Positions 8,564-17,311 of a stretch of 64,000 nucleotides of DNA are shown piece after piece. The DNA lies in the NCBI RefSeq assembly GCF_900107695.1, contig NZ_FNQP01000016.1:1-64000 (forward strand). The letters run 5' to 3'. The position numbers and the translations under genes were made by a program. Positions within the stretch are counted from its first letter, which is position 1, and each line of letters begins with the position of its first letter. The DNA comes from Thiothrix caldifontis (GTDB lineage: Bacteria > Pseudomonadota > Gammaproteobacteria > Thiotrichales > Thiotrichaceae). The notes beneath the pieces are model-generated. The model saw nothing but the letters and a program-made list of their open reading frames with translations, made no database searches and was not told the DNA's origin.

Positions 8564-8944
8564 TTACTTCGGGAATTTGTAGTAGGTTTCATTCAGGAAC
8601 GCCGTCACATTATCCAGATCCTCATCGAATAATTTAGTCCCCAGATTCGCATCACAACGGCGCACCTGCCCTGCCAACATATCAAGGCTAGTCATCTTGC
8701 GGTCAGCGCGGGTATACACCCCGGAATCGTGGCAACTGATGCAATTCGCATCGTGGATCGCCTGCCCCGGATGCCCGCTATTCGCCGCCACCTGCTCAGT
8801 CGCCTGTGGTGGCGCATTCGGTGTCGTTGCCGTGTCTGCGGTTTTCGCGGTTGCAGGCGCAGCAGCCGTGTCAGCCTGTTTCTCACCACACCCCGCCAAG
8901 GCAGTCATGGCAAGCACCAATGTCAAAGAAGTTAATCGTTTCAT
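8564..8944 (-). CDS. periplasmic lipoprotein cytochrome c
   Basis: The chosen start (MKRLTSLTLVLAMTALAGC) overlaps the waaA stop in an ATGA and begins a lipoprotein signal peptide with Cys19 as the acylated residue. A longer in-frame start 51 bases upstream lies inside waaA and adds no signal features. After an Ala/Thr-rich linker (about 22-58) comes one haem c motif, CISCH at 68-72, in a small class I-like domain. It should be a membrane-tethered monohaem electron carrier. Its specific donor and acceptor are not shown by the sequence. Confidence 0.85.
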   Translation of the reverse strand: MKRLTSLTLVLAMTALAGCGEKQADTAAAPATAKTADTATTPNAPPQATEQVAANSGHPGQAIHDANCISCHDSGVYTRADRKMTSLDMLAGQVRRCDANLGTKLFDEDLDNVTAFLNETYYKFPK

Positions 8945-10227
8945 TGCTCGTCTCTCGTTATAGGTAACATGGTATGGATATGCCGAACCAAGCAAGCCAG
9001 CGCCCCCTGATTCTGTTGGAAAAAAACTTTAGCAGCCTCACCGGCCTGTAAGCGCGTCGTTGTATCTTGCAACCATACCTGTAAATACGCCTGCAACGCC
9101 ACCTCATCACTCACCAACACCGCCCCACCTGCCTCACACAAGGGCGGAAAGATGTCAGCAAAATTATGCACATGCTCGCCACTCAATACCGGTACGGCGA
9201 ATGCCGCCGCCTCCAGTGGATTATGCCCGCCATGCGTCACCAAACTGCCGCCGATAAAGACCACATCAGCGCAAGCATACCACAACAACATTTCCCCCAT
9301 GCTATCACCCACAAGGATCGCGGTATCCGGCGCAATCGCCATCCCCACCCTGCTGCGGCGGGCGTACAGCAAGCCACTTTCCGCACACAACTGCACCACC
9401 GCCTCAAAACGCTCCGGGTGACGTGGCACAATAATCAGCAATAATCCCGGCAATGTTTCACGTAATTGCGCAAACACCCGCAGAATCACCGCATCTTCCC
9501 CCTCATGCGTACTGGCTGCCACCCACACCAAACGATTCTCCCCCCATTGCTGGCGCAATTGCTTACCATGCTCCGCCACACCCGCCGGAATCTGTAAATC
9601 AAACTTAATATTGCCACAGACCACCACCTGCTCAGCCTGCGCCCCCAGTTGCTGGAAATACTGCGCATCCTGCACACTGCGCGTCGCAATCAACCCAGCA
9701 TCGGCCAAGGTTTCCCGCACCAATGCCCCCACCCGCGTATACCCCCGCACCGAACGTGCTGACAAGCGGGCATTCGCCACCATTAACGGTATCTGGCGTT
9801 GCGCACACGCCGCGTAAAGGTTTGGCCAAATTTCCGTTTCCATCACCACCAGGAGGCGCGGCTGCACCCGCTGCAACAACCGCGCCAAGGCTCCCGGCAA
9901 ATCATACGGCAGGTAACAATGCTCCACCCGCTCCCCAAACAAGCGCTTCACGGTATCTGACCCCGTGAGTGTGGTCGTCGTTAGCAGCAACCGTTCGTGC
10001 GGATAATCACGCAACAAGCGCTCGATCAACGGGCGAGCCGCCATCGTCTCCCCCACCGATACGGCGTGTAACCAAATCGCCGACTCACGCACCGCGCTAA
10101 AGCCAAAACGCTCACCCAAACGCTGCCGATACGCCGGATTCGTGCGGCTGCGCCACAACAACCGCAACAAGAATAACGGCACTAAACCATACAGCAAACC
10201 GCTATACAGCCACCGCCGCACGCTCAC
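8941..10227 (-). CDS. waaA: 3-deoxy-D-manno-octulosonic acid (Kdo) transferase
   Basis: WaaA (KdtA) transfers Kdo from CMP-Kdo onto lipid IVA at the inner membrane, the first step of LPS core assembly. The protein begins with a membrane anchor (LYSGLLYGLVPLFLL). It shows family landmarks including WLHAVSVGE, the ETEIWPNL segment, and the GGSLVTHGGHNPLEAAA donor site. The length of 428 residues is normal. It overlaps the upstream aldo/keto reductase gene and the downstream cytochrome gene by 4 bases each. Confidence 0.95.
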   Translation of the reverse strand: MSVRRWLYSGLLYGLVPLFLLRLLWRSRTNPAYRQRLGERFGFSAVRESAIWLHAVSVGETMAARPLIERLLRDYPHERLLLTTTTLTGSDTVKRLFGERVEHCYLPYDLPGALARLLQRVQPRLLVVMETEIWPNLYAACAQRQIPLMVANARLSARSVRGYTRVGALVRETLADAGLIATRSVQDAQYFQQLGAQAEQVVVCGNIKFDLQIPAGVAEHGKQLRQQWGENRLVWVAASTHEGEDAVILRVFAQLRETLPGLLLIIVPRHPERFEAVVQLCAESGLLYARRSRVGMAIAPDTAILVGDSMGEMLLWYACADVVFIGGSLVTHGGHNPLEAAAFAVPVLSGEHVHNFADIFPPLCEAGGAVLVSDEVALQAYLQVWLQDTTTRLQAGEAAKVFFQQNQGALACLVRHIHTMLPITRDEQ

Positions 10228-11018
10228 GCGCCTAACACCGCTGAGGCCACCGCCACGTTTTCACGTAAATGTTTTGGGTTCAGCGTTCCCAACATCACGC
10301 TGGTTGCCCCGGCTTGCGCCAAAATGAAACTCAGCGCCTGTTCCACCGGATTTTTTGCTGCAAATTGATCCAAGTGCCCACTGGCAAAGGCTTTTTTCAC
10401 CAATACCGCCTTGTTTTGCGCCGCAGCCGCTTCCAACACGGGTAACTCATCGGTGTACACCGGGTTATACGCCGCCATCACCACCTCACAACCCAAGGCA
10501 TACGCCAATAACGCCCCCTCAACCGTTTTTGAGGAAATGCCCACTGCGCGTATCCAACCGTGTTGCTGCATCTGTAACAGCGTATCCAACACCGCCTCTT
10601 GCTGCAAAATGCGGACATCATCACCATCGGAGTGAATCAATACCATGTCAAGGTAATCGGTTTTCAACAAACGCAGGCTATTTTCCACGCTGCGGCGTGT
10701 CCCCTGCTCACTAAAATCAAAACGGGAAACTCCGTCGGCAAACTGCTCACCCACCTTGGTTTCAATCACCCACTCATGGCGCGAATTGGGCAACAGCTTG
10801 CCGATACGGGCTTCACTTAAGCCATACGCGGGGGCGGTATCCAGCAGATTAATCCCCAGATCAAAGGCTAAGGCGAGTAACTCCCGCACTTCCCGGTCAG
10901 AAGGCAACTCAAACCCCTGCGGGTACTTCACCCCTTGATTGCGACCTAATTTGACCGTACCCAGCCCCAAAGGGCTAATGGCTATCCCGGTATTGGCTAC
11001 CGGACGCTTTTCCATCAT
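10224..11018 (-). CDS. aldo/keto reductase family protein
   Basis: This is an NADPH-dependent (beta/alpha)8 oxidoreductase of 264 residues. The catalytic tetrad is visible: Asp and Tyr in LLDTAPAYGLSE, Lys in WVIETKVGE and His in DMVLIHSDGDD. The C-terminus holds the cofactor segment ATSVMLGTLNPKHLRENV. The substrate is not predictable. It overlaps by 4 bases both the upstream membrane-protein gene and waaA, forming a run of coupled genes. Confidence 0.88.
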   Translation of the reverse strand: MMEKRPVANTGIAISPLGLGTVKLGRNQGVKYPQGFELPSDREVRELLALAFDLGINLLDTAPAYGLSEARIGKLLPNSRHEWVIETKVGEQFADGVSRFDFSEQGTRRSVENSLRLLKTDYLDMVLIHSDGDDVRILQQEAVLDTLLQMQQHGWIRAVGISSKTVEGALLAYALGCEVVMAAYNPVYTDELPVLEAAAAQNKAVLVKKAFASGHLDQFAAKNPVEQALSFILAQAGATSVMLGTLNPKHLRENVAVASAVLGA

Positions 11019-11704
11019 CTAAAAATATCCTTGTAACCCGCGTACACCGCCCCCATCATCACCGGAATTAATACCACAAATCCCAGCATAAAGGGAATCG
11101 ACGCCACAAAAGCTAGTGCCGCGTACAGCAACACAAACACAATGAACGGCAACACATTCGCCCATGCCCCTTGCAAACTGCCTTTCACCGCGTCCACCGC
11201 ACTCATGCCCTCAAACACCACCAACGCAGGCGCATACGTGAATAACATGCCCAAAAAGATCACCACCACAAACATGAACAGCAGCGCACTCAAGCCCAAA
11301 TTAAAACTGGGCATCCCGGTCAGTTCATCAATCCGAATCGCATTCCCAACAAACAAGGTACTCAGCACCGCCGCCACTAAACCAGCGCCTAACATCAAGG
11401 CTCCCACCACTAACAACTGATTCCGCTTCGGCTCATCTTTAAAGACACGGAATAAATCCGTGATTTCCACAGCAGCCCCCGCCTGCGTATTTTTCACTGC
11501 CAGCAGCATTCCCCCGGTGAGAATCGGCATCACCAAGTTCAACACCAACGCCCCGATGAAGGGCAACATACTCAACACCAACACAATCACGCCAAACAGC
11601 AGCCCCATCAAGGCCCAATTCACCGGATTGGTCATGAACATACGCCACCCCTGTTTAAACCATTCAATGGATTGCAGGGGGTCGACCGTCTTAACCTTAA
11701 GCAT
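11015..11704 (-). CDS. BPSS1780-like polytopic membrane protein
   Basis: The start at 11704 (MLKVKTVDPLQSIEWFKQGW) is chosen because AAGGAG precedes it at good spacing. A longer frame adds 20 residues without a ribosome site. The protein has about six hydrophobic segments and the amphipathic entry W-FKQGWRMFMTNPVNWALMGLLF, which resembles the BPSS1780/YciC-like membrane family. No enzyme motif is seen and the function is unknown. It heads the minus-strand run ending at the cytochrome gene. Confidence 0.65.
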   Translation of the reverse strand: MLKVKTVDPLQSIEWFKQGWRMFMTNPVNWALMGLLFGVIVLVLSMLPFIGALVLNLVMPILTGGMLLAVKNTQAGAAVEITDLFRVFKDEPKRNQLLVVGALMLGAGLVAAVLSTLFVGNAIRIDELTGMPSFNLGLSALLFMFVVVIFLGMLFTYAPALVVFEGMSAVDAVKGSLQGAWANVLPFIVFVLLYAALAFVASIPFMLGFVVLIPVMMGAVYAGYKDIFR

Positions 11705-11798
11705 CGAAAAACTCCTTGATTGAGGATGGTATAATGTGCCGTTAGTATAGACTATTGCGTACAATAGCGGTTTCGCTCACCCCAGAAAGGATGCTTTC

Positions 11799-12632
11799 AT
11801 GTTAAAAATCGGTAAACACAACCTGCTGCGGGTCACGAAAATCACCAGCTTCGGCGTGTATCTGGATGGCGGTACTTACGGCGAAATCTTGTTGCCTAAA
11901 CGCTATGTCCCCAAAGACTGCCAACCCGATAGCTGGTTGAAAGTCTTCATTTACTTGGACTCAGAAGACCGTTTAATTGCCACCACCGCAACACCCTTGA
12001 CCACAGTCGGCGAAGTTGCTTGCCTGAAAGTGGTCGCGGTGAACCGTTTCGGGGCATTTTTAGATTGGGGCTTGCCCAAGGATTTACTTGTCCCCCGCAA
12101 AGAACAGGCGCAACTGATGCAGGAAGGCCAGTCCTACGTCGTGTGTGTGTATCTGGATGACCAAACAGAAACCATCGTCGGCTCGTCGCGTCTGGATTTG
12201 TTCCTTAACGAATTCGGCGGGCAGTTTAGCCCGCGTCAAGCCGTGGATTTGCTGATCGCCGAACGCACCGATCTCGGGTTTAAAGCGGTGATTAATGGCA
12301 CACACCTTGGCCTGCTGTATGCCAACGAAGTCTTTCAACCGCTGGCGATTGGGCAACGTGTCCAAGGTTATATCAAAGCCATCCGCCCGGATCAGAAGAT
12401 TGATTTGATCCTGCAATTGCCCAGCCCGGTGGTACAGGATGCCTTGGCACAAAAAATCCTCGATCACCTGCAAGCGCACGGGGGCAGCTCCACCTTTACT
12501 GACAAAAGTTCGCCAGAAGACATTTACCGCGAATTTCAGGTCAGCAAAGCCCATTACAAACGCGCTATTGGCTTGTTGTACAAGCAGCAAAAGATTCTGC
12601 TGAGCAAAGACCGTATTCAACTCCAACCATGA
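11799..12632 (+). CDS. CvfB-like S1-domain RNA-binding protein
   Basis: The protein is 277 residues with tandem S1-type OB folds: the first at about 5-60 (LRVTKITSFGVYLDGG-YGEILLPKRY), the second at about 70-130 (VVAVNRFGAFLDWGLPKDLLVP), a third degenerate one, and a C-terminal winged-helix-like part (SPEDIYREFQVSKAHYKRAIGLLYKQ). This is the layout of CvfB/YitL proteins, which bind RNA. Direct targets here are unknown. Its stop overlaps the EamA transporter start by 4 bases. Confidence 0.85.
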   Translation: MLKIGKHNLLRVTKITSFGVYLDGGTYGEILLPKRYVPKDCQPDSWLKVFIYLDSEDRLIATTATPLTTVGEVACLKVVAVNRFGAFLDWGLPKDLLVPRKEQAQLMQEGQSYVVCVYLDDQTETIVGSSRLDLFLNEFGGQFSPRQAVDLLIAERTDLGFKAVINGTHLGLLYANEVFQPLAIGQRVQGYIKAIRPDQKIDLILQLPSPVVQDALAQKILDHLQAHGGSSTFTDKSSPEDIYREFQVSKAHYKRAIGLLYKQQKILLSKDRIQLQP

Positions 12633-13546
12633 TGACACCCCGTTGGCAACACCAGCTTGCCTTATTCACCCTGTTTTACTCTGCCACCTTATGGGGGCTG
12701 TTTTGGTATCCGTTTCGGCTGCTGAACGGCATGGGGGTGGATGGGCTGACCGCCACCTGCATTGCCTACCTATTGCCCACCCTCTTGATCGGCTGGCGCT
12801 ATGCAAGTGCGTTGTGGAAAGCCCGATCCTATTGGGTATGGCTGGTGATTCTGGGATTAACGTCGGGGTGGAGCAATGTGGGCTACGTCCTCGGTGCACT
12901 GGAAGGTGAAATCATGCGGGTGCTGCTGCTGTTTTACCTTTCACCGCTGTGGACTGTTGTCTTCGCCCGCCTGTTTTTGCAAGAGCGCTTAAACAGCCTT
13001 GGCTGGGTGGTGATTACCCTGTCACTGGGCGGTGCCTTGGTCATGCTCTGGCAACCCGATGGCAGACTACCCCTACCCGCCAATCAAGCAGAATGGTTCG
13101 GCTTATCGGCAGGCATTACCTTTGCACTGAGCATTGTGGCAGGGCGGTATTTAGGCACTGACATCAGCAATGGCGTCAAAACCTTAACGGTGTGGCTCGG
13201 TGTGGCGGTATTGACCGGCGTCGGCTTGCTGTTTGTGCCACCTCAAGCGGGCTTAACCACACTGACACCCACGGCTATTGGCTTGCTATTTGGCTTAGCA
13301 GTTGCGATTGGCAGCGTTACCTATGCGGTGCAATACGGCATTACCCGTGTGCCTGCCAACCAATCCAACATCATTTTTTTATTTGAATTGGTGGTCGCCG
13401 CGCTTGCCGCGTATTTTTTGACGCAAGAACGCATGGATTGGCAAGAATGGCTTGGCTCCTGCATGATCCTTGCTTCCAGCCTGTTTTCAGGAAAAATACA
13501 CGCTGAGCCTAAGGAAAGGTCACTACCGTCCAACCCTGCGGCCTGA
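12629..13546 (+). CDS. EamA/DMT-family transporter
   Basis: The 305-residue protein has about ten transmembrane helices in two EamA repeats, roughly residues 10-140 and 160-295. Each repeat ends with a family-typical segment (SPLWTVVFARLFLQERLNSLGW and FLFELVVAALAAYFLTQERMDWQEW). The substrate cannot be told from sequence; metabolite or amino-acid export is common in the family. The start overlaps the cvfB-like stop. Its 3' end overlaps the convergent gene at 13509 by 38 bases. Confidence 0.88.
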   Translation: MMTPRWQHQLALFTLFYSATLWGLFWYPFRLLNGMGVDGLTATCIAYLLPTLLIGWRYASALWKARSYWVWLVILGLTSGWSNVGYVLGALEGEIMRVLLLFYLSPLWTVVFARLFLQERLNSLGWVVITLSLGGALVMLWQPDGRLPLPANQAEWFGLSAGITFALSIVAGRYLGTDISNGVKTLTVWLGVAVLTGVGLLFVPPQAGLTTLTPTAIGLLFGLAVAIGSVTYAVQYGITRVPANQSNIIFLFELVVAALAAYFLTQERMDWQEWLGSCMILASSLFSGKIHAEPKERSLPSNPAA

Positions 13547-13898
13547 TACTACCATCCGATAGCAGAATCTTCTCACGCGCAATGGTCGCCTCATAACGCT
13601 GTAAATTGTCGGCACTCATGCGCCCGAACGCTGTACGAAAAATCGCATCTCTGGATTTGAGCGTCGCCAATTCACCGAGCAAGGCTTTATCGGTTCCCAC
13701 GATAATGCGCTGGTAACGGGTATTGGCTTCGCGGTGTGCAATCCAGCGCTCCATCGCCGCAAACTGCGGTTTCAACGCATAAGAGGTATCCACCACCACC
13801 AAAATATCGGGCTGATGTTGCTTCAGGTAAACATGCGTACCCGCCCAAGCCGCGAGGTGCAGCACCAGAAACAAACCAAAAACCGTTAAGCGTTTCAC
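13509..13898 (-). CDS. small membrane-anchored protein, degenerate VWA-like
   Basis: This 129-residue protein has an N-terminal hydrophobic signal or anchor (about 4-20). The segment DILVVVDTSYALKPQFAAMERWI follows, which looks like the first strand and helix of a von Willebrand A fold, but DTSYA lacks the full DxSxS metal site. It is the last gene of the operon with the full VWA lipoprotein (18-base gap) and the 212-residue membrane gene. I do not recognise a named family. Its 3' end overlaps the convergent transporter gene. Confidence 0.6.
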   Translation of the reverse strand: MKRLTVFGLFLVLHLAAWAGTHVYLKQHQPDILVVVDTSYALKPQFAAMERWIAHREANTRYQRIIVGTDKALLGELATLKSRDAIFRTAFGRMSADNLQRYEATIAREKILLSDGSIRPQGWTVVTFP

Positions 13899-13916
13899 GC
13901 GATCCCCTTCTGTTGC

Positions 13917-15590
13917 TTACATTTCCGAGTTCAACAAATTGCCGATACGGAACGAGGCTGAACCCGCGCTGGATTCGGTATAAGCGCCTTCCGCCAAACT
14001 CGCCATTTCCTTGAGTTCCGGCGAGCTGAGTTCATACGCAATGGTGTGAATCGGTGTACCTTGCACTTCCAACAACGCTTTGGTTTGCTCGAAATCGACA
14101 CCGGTGTTGGTTTCGCCATCCGACAGCACGAAAATCACCGTTTTGTAATCGGGGTGGGTCTTTTTGAATTCATTTAACAAATGCGCCGCCACTAAGGTAG
14201 CGCTGTAGGTAGCGGTTTTGCCGCCTACCGAAAGCTGTTCCACCGCACCGTTAAACAACGATTTTTGCTGTACGTTGAAGGGGTTGATGGGCAAATCCAC
14301 ATTCACTGCATCGTTGTAAGACACCAAACCAATCGCGTTATTGGCGCTAATCAAATCAGACGATTCGATCAAGGCTTTTTTCAGGTTTTTGATGCGTTCA
14401 CCTTCCATCGAACCGGAAATATCCGTCACGAATACCGCTGCAATCGGTTTACCGCCGGACTTTTTCTGTTTCCACAGCTTTTGTGCCTGGGCAATGGTAT
14501 TGCCATCGGGGATTTTGTACGCATCCTTGTAGTCAAGGCTGGTTTCAAACCCGTATTTTTTCAACAGGGCTGTTTGCGTGCTGATGTAACGTGCAAACAG
14601 TTTCAACACTTCCTGCTCGGCAGGGTCGGCTTCACTGGTCGCATAGAGCGGGTTATCGTGACGCACCCCGAAAGGCACAAACTGATAATCGTCCATGCCA
14701 GTGGTGCTCAACCAGGTTTGTTCGCTGCCGACAAACCCATCCAACACACCGCTGCCCATCGCCGCATCACGCATTTGCAGGGTATTTTGCGCCACAAACG
14801 GCACACCGAGCTGGAACGCTTCAAACGCACTGGCAACGTCCGGCGATAACATTTGTGTGTGATCACCTTTGGCAAAGGCATCGAGGATCGTGATCAGGAA
14901 GTTCAAGCCCGTGGCAGATTGGTAAGGGTTGGTATAACCCATCGCAAACGCGCCACTGCTGACATTGGTCAGCAACTTGGCAACGTCGAGTTTGCCATCG
15001 GTGGTGATCAGGTCGAGTTTGGATTTGCGTGCAATCACACCGCCGACGCTGGAAGCGGTTACGTCGGCAATGGTCGTGAGTTTATTGCTGCTGCTATTCA
15101 CCAGACTGCCCCACAAGGCATTGGCGGGGGAATACGCTTCGGCAATGTACTGCCCGGTCATAATGAATTGCGCCCCCAGCCCAGAATCCAGCTTGCGGAT
15201 GGTGATAGCTGCTTTTTTGCCATTGCTGAGAGTTTGGCGTTGTTGGTTGAAATTTTCGGCTAATTCCAGATACACACCGTCCAAGCCTTTGCCTGCTTTA
15301 TCGGCGGAAGTGAAAATCTCCGCCACTTCGGTATCGCTATTGTCCGTCACATTAAGCAGCAGTGGGTATTCCGCTAAATCGGGCAGCATGGCTAATAAAT
15401 TCGTGCGGGTAAGCTGAATATTGGCACGGTACTGGTTTTCGTGTTGAGTGGGGCGAATGGTGTTTTGTACCAGTTCAGCAATCTTAGCTTCCGCTTGTTC
15501 TTTGGTGTCGACAGCCTCACCACACGCGCTTAAACCGGTTGTTAGCCATAAGGCGAAGGCGGTGCTTACTAGGGTGTTGAAAGGTTTCAT
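13917..15590 (-). CDS. lipoprotein with solute-binding-like and VWA domains
   Basis: The 557-residue protein starts with a lipoprotein signal (LTTGLSAC, Cys23). Residues about 50-340 resemble a type 2 periplasmic binding protein (YSPANALWGSLVN, GFVGSEQTWLSTTG). From about 383 a von Willebrand A domain follows with an intact MIDAS: Asp390-Ile-Ser392-Gly-Ser394, the Thr loop GGKTATYSA and Asp in VLSDGETNTG. It should sit in the periplasm, anchored to a membrane, and bind a protein partner through a metal ion. It overlaps the upstream gene by 4 bases. The pathway is unknown. Confidence 0.8.
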   Translation of the reverse strand: MKPFNTLVSTAFALWLTTGLSACGEAVDTKEQAEAKIAELVQNTIRPTQHENQYRANIQLTRTNLLAMLPDLAEYPLLLNVTDNSDTEVAEIFTSADKAGKGLDGVYLELAENFNQQRQTLSNGKKAAITIRKLDSGLGAQFIMTGQYIAEAYSPANALWGSLVNSSSNKLTTIADVTASSVGGVIARKSKLDLITTDGKLDVAKLLTNVSSGAFAMGYTNPYQSATGLNFLITILDAFAKGDHTQMLSPDVASAFEAFQLGVPFVAQNTLQMRDAAMGSGVLDGFVGSEQTWLSTTGMDDYQFVPFGVRHDNPLYATSEADPAEQEVLKLFARYISTQTALLKKYGFETSLDYKDAYKIPDGNTIAQAQKLWKQKKSGGKPIAAVFVTDISGSMEGERIKNLKKALIESSDLISANNAIGLVSYNDAVNVDLPINPFNVQQKSLFNGAVEQLSVGGKTATYSATLVAAHLLNEFKKTHPDYKTVIFVLSDGETNTGVDFEQTKALLEVQGTPIHTIAYELSSPELKEMASLAEGAYTESSAGSASFRIGNLLNSEM

Positions 15591-16225
15591 GCGCGTGTTC
15601 CTGTGTGGTTGGCAGTTTGTGCCAGACTAACCAAACGTGCCAGCGTATCCAGCCGCTCAAACTGACTGACACTGCGAATATTGGCGACTTCTACGGCGGT
15701 TTCATTCAATGCGGTAAAAAACTTATCGTTTTCGGCCAGCAATGCCGTGATGCGCTGTTGTTGTTCCTGATGCAAAGCCGACGCATCCGCCTGACGGTTT
15801 AACCCCGCAAGGCTATGACCCACCGCGACCATATCGGTCAGGTTTTGTATGACGTGTTCTTGCACACTGCGAGCCGCATTGAGGTAAGTGATCGGGGCAA
15901 ACGTCTTGCCCACAAAGCGGGTTTCGACCACTGAACGGTAATCATCGAGAATAGCGGTGAGCATATTGGCTTGTTTCACCCCAGCGGTGATATTCAATTC
16001 CGCTAATGACTGGCGGGCGCTTTCCAAGCGTTGCATCAGGGTTGCATGTTCGCGCAAATTGCGTTCATGCAACCACACGGCCTCATCTGCGGTTTTGTAA
16101 CCAAGCAGACGGTACAGCAGCGGAACACTTAGCGTTATTAGAACCGCTGCCACGCTGTAAACACCGAGCAGCCACCAAGGCGATTGAAACCACCATGCAA
16201 ACAAACCAACTAATGCCGCCGACAA
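15587..16225 (-). CDS. membrane protein with long helical domain, first gene of VWA operon
   Basis: Two hydrophobic helices (about 2-20 and 23-42) are followed by about 165 residues predicted as helical and soluble, with Gln/Glu/Leu-rich stretches. The segment TFAPITYLNAARSVQEHVIQNLTDMV vaguely recalls proteins encoded beside VWA and TelA-type genes. The 4-base overlap with the VWA lipoprotein gene suggests the two act together at the cell envelope. I do not recognise a defined family. Confidence 0.6.
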   Translation of the reverse strand: MSAALVGLFAWWFQSPWWLLGVYSVAAVLITLSVPLLYRLLGYKTADEAVWLHERNLREHATLMQRLESARQSLAELNITAGVKQANMLTAILDDYRSVVETRFVGKTFAPITYLNAARSVQEHVIQNLTDMVAVGHSLAGLNRQADASALHQEQQQRITALLAENDKFFTALNETAVEVANIRSVSQFERLDTLARLVSLAQTANHTGTRA

Positions 16226-16374
16226 TATGGCTGCACTTAGGGTGTATATTTTGATGGTGTTGTAGGGAGTTGTGGTAGAAATAAGCGTTCTCCTCGCACA
16301 GCCTTTGCTAACAGTTATTGTAGAGGCATATCGCCTCTTTGTGTTAACAGTACGATAAACTGCGGCTAATAGGG

Positions 16375-17289
16375 TTAACTTACCTCAGTAATCGGTACAG
16401 ATCGCGCAAAAAATCGAAAAATTACCCAATAAAACAGTACTGCCACGACAGCACCATTCACAACAGTCGCCCAGGTAAATAACTCACCGTGATAGACAAA
16501 TACTGAGGGAAACATGTCATACGGCGGCACAGTGACTAACAAAAAAGCCATCAGGTTATTACTTGCATGAACCCCTAGTGCCAGTTCCAGCGTACCATCC
16601 CGCAACGTGATCAACGCTAATAACAATCCAATGATCCAGTAGGGCAGGAATGCAATCCACAGATTAGCGTCCGACACCTCCGGGTTCAATAAATGCGGCA
16701 AGGCGAATAACACACTGCTCACGAGCGCAACACCCCAGCGGTTCATGATCAACCCCAGCCCTTGCATGAAATACCCCCGAAATAACAACTCCTCCGCCGA
16801 GGTTTGGATAGGGATCAGTAACAGTGCCAGCGGCAAAAACGCCAGAAACTTACCGGGTTGCAGCACATACTCAATATCCTTAGCTGGGGTAGGAAAAAGC
16901 CACTCCATTATCACCCCCACTGCCAGGTAAATGGCAGCAAAGACCACGGCTCCGTGCAATACACGTCGCCAACTAAGGCGCTGCAAAGGTGTGAATAATG
17001 ACCAGAATGGGCGATTGTGCAAGAAACACACTACCAGAAACACCCCTAGCCACAGAAAGAGAAACATCCCCATGAAGTCCGCAAAAATGACTTCCATAGG
17101 CAAACCCTCAAATAGCAAAGTCTCCGTATTGAACAGAGTCGTATCATTCTGATCCAGCTCCACCCAAATAGCCAACGCAACGGTAGGCAATAACCCCAAG
17201 CCCTGCCACATCAGCACAATGAGAAGAACCCCAAGAACATAACGCCACCAATGATTTTTGCCTAATTTGACCAGATCCAGATAAGCCAT
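16375..17289 (-). CDS. CPBP-family intramembrane protease
   Basis: The start at 17289 (MAYLDLVKLGKNHWW) is preferred. The longer frame adds 24 basic residues that look non-native. The protein has about eight membrane segments. The CPBP (Abi/CAAX) motifs are present: EELLFRGYFMQGL gives EExxxR, FALPHLLNP carries the second His, and GVHASNNLM gives HxxxN. These residues line the active site of glutamic-type intramembrane proteases such as Rce1. The substrate is unknown. It lies downstream of the FAD oxidoreductase gene with a 22-base gap. Confidence 0.88.
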   Translation of the reverse strand: MAYLDLVKLGKNHWWRYVLGVLLIVLMWQGLGLLPTVALAIWVELDQNDTTLFNTETLLFEGLPMEVIFADFMGMFLFLWLGVFLVVCFLHNRPFWSLFTPLQRLSWRRVLHGAVVFAAIYLAVGVIMEWLFPTPAKDIEYVLQPGKFLAFLPLALLLIPIQTSAEELLFRGYFMQGLGLIMNRWGVALVSSVLFALPHLLNPEVSDANLWIAFLPYWIIGLLLALITLRDGTLELALGVHASNNLMAFLLVTVPPYDMFPSVFVYHGELFTWATVVNGAVVAVLFYWVIFRFFARSVPITEVS

Positions 17290-17311
17290 TGTGCATCCTG
17301 CTTGACGTTGC

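Noticed and set aside
11705-11798. divergent sigma-70 promoters in the gap before the cvfB-like gene
   Set aside because: TATAAT at 11730 and TATACT-like boxes are present, but no -35 lies at 16-18 bases from any of them, so I did not call them.
12084-12638. 184-codon frame antisense to the cvfB-like gene
   Set aside because: It is antisense to a well-supported gene, without a ribosome site or recognisable family motif.
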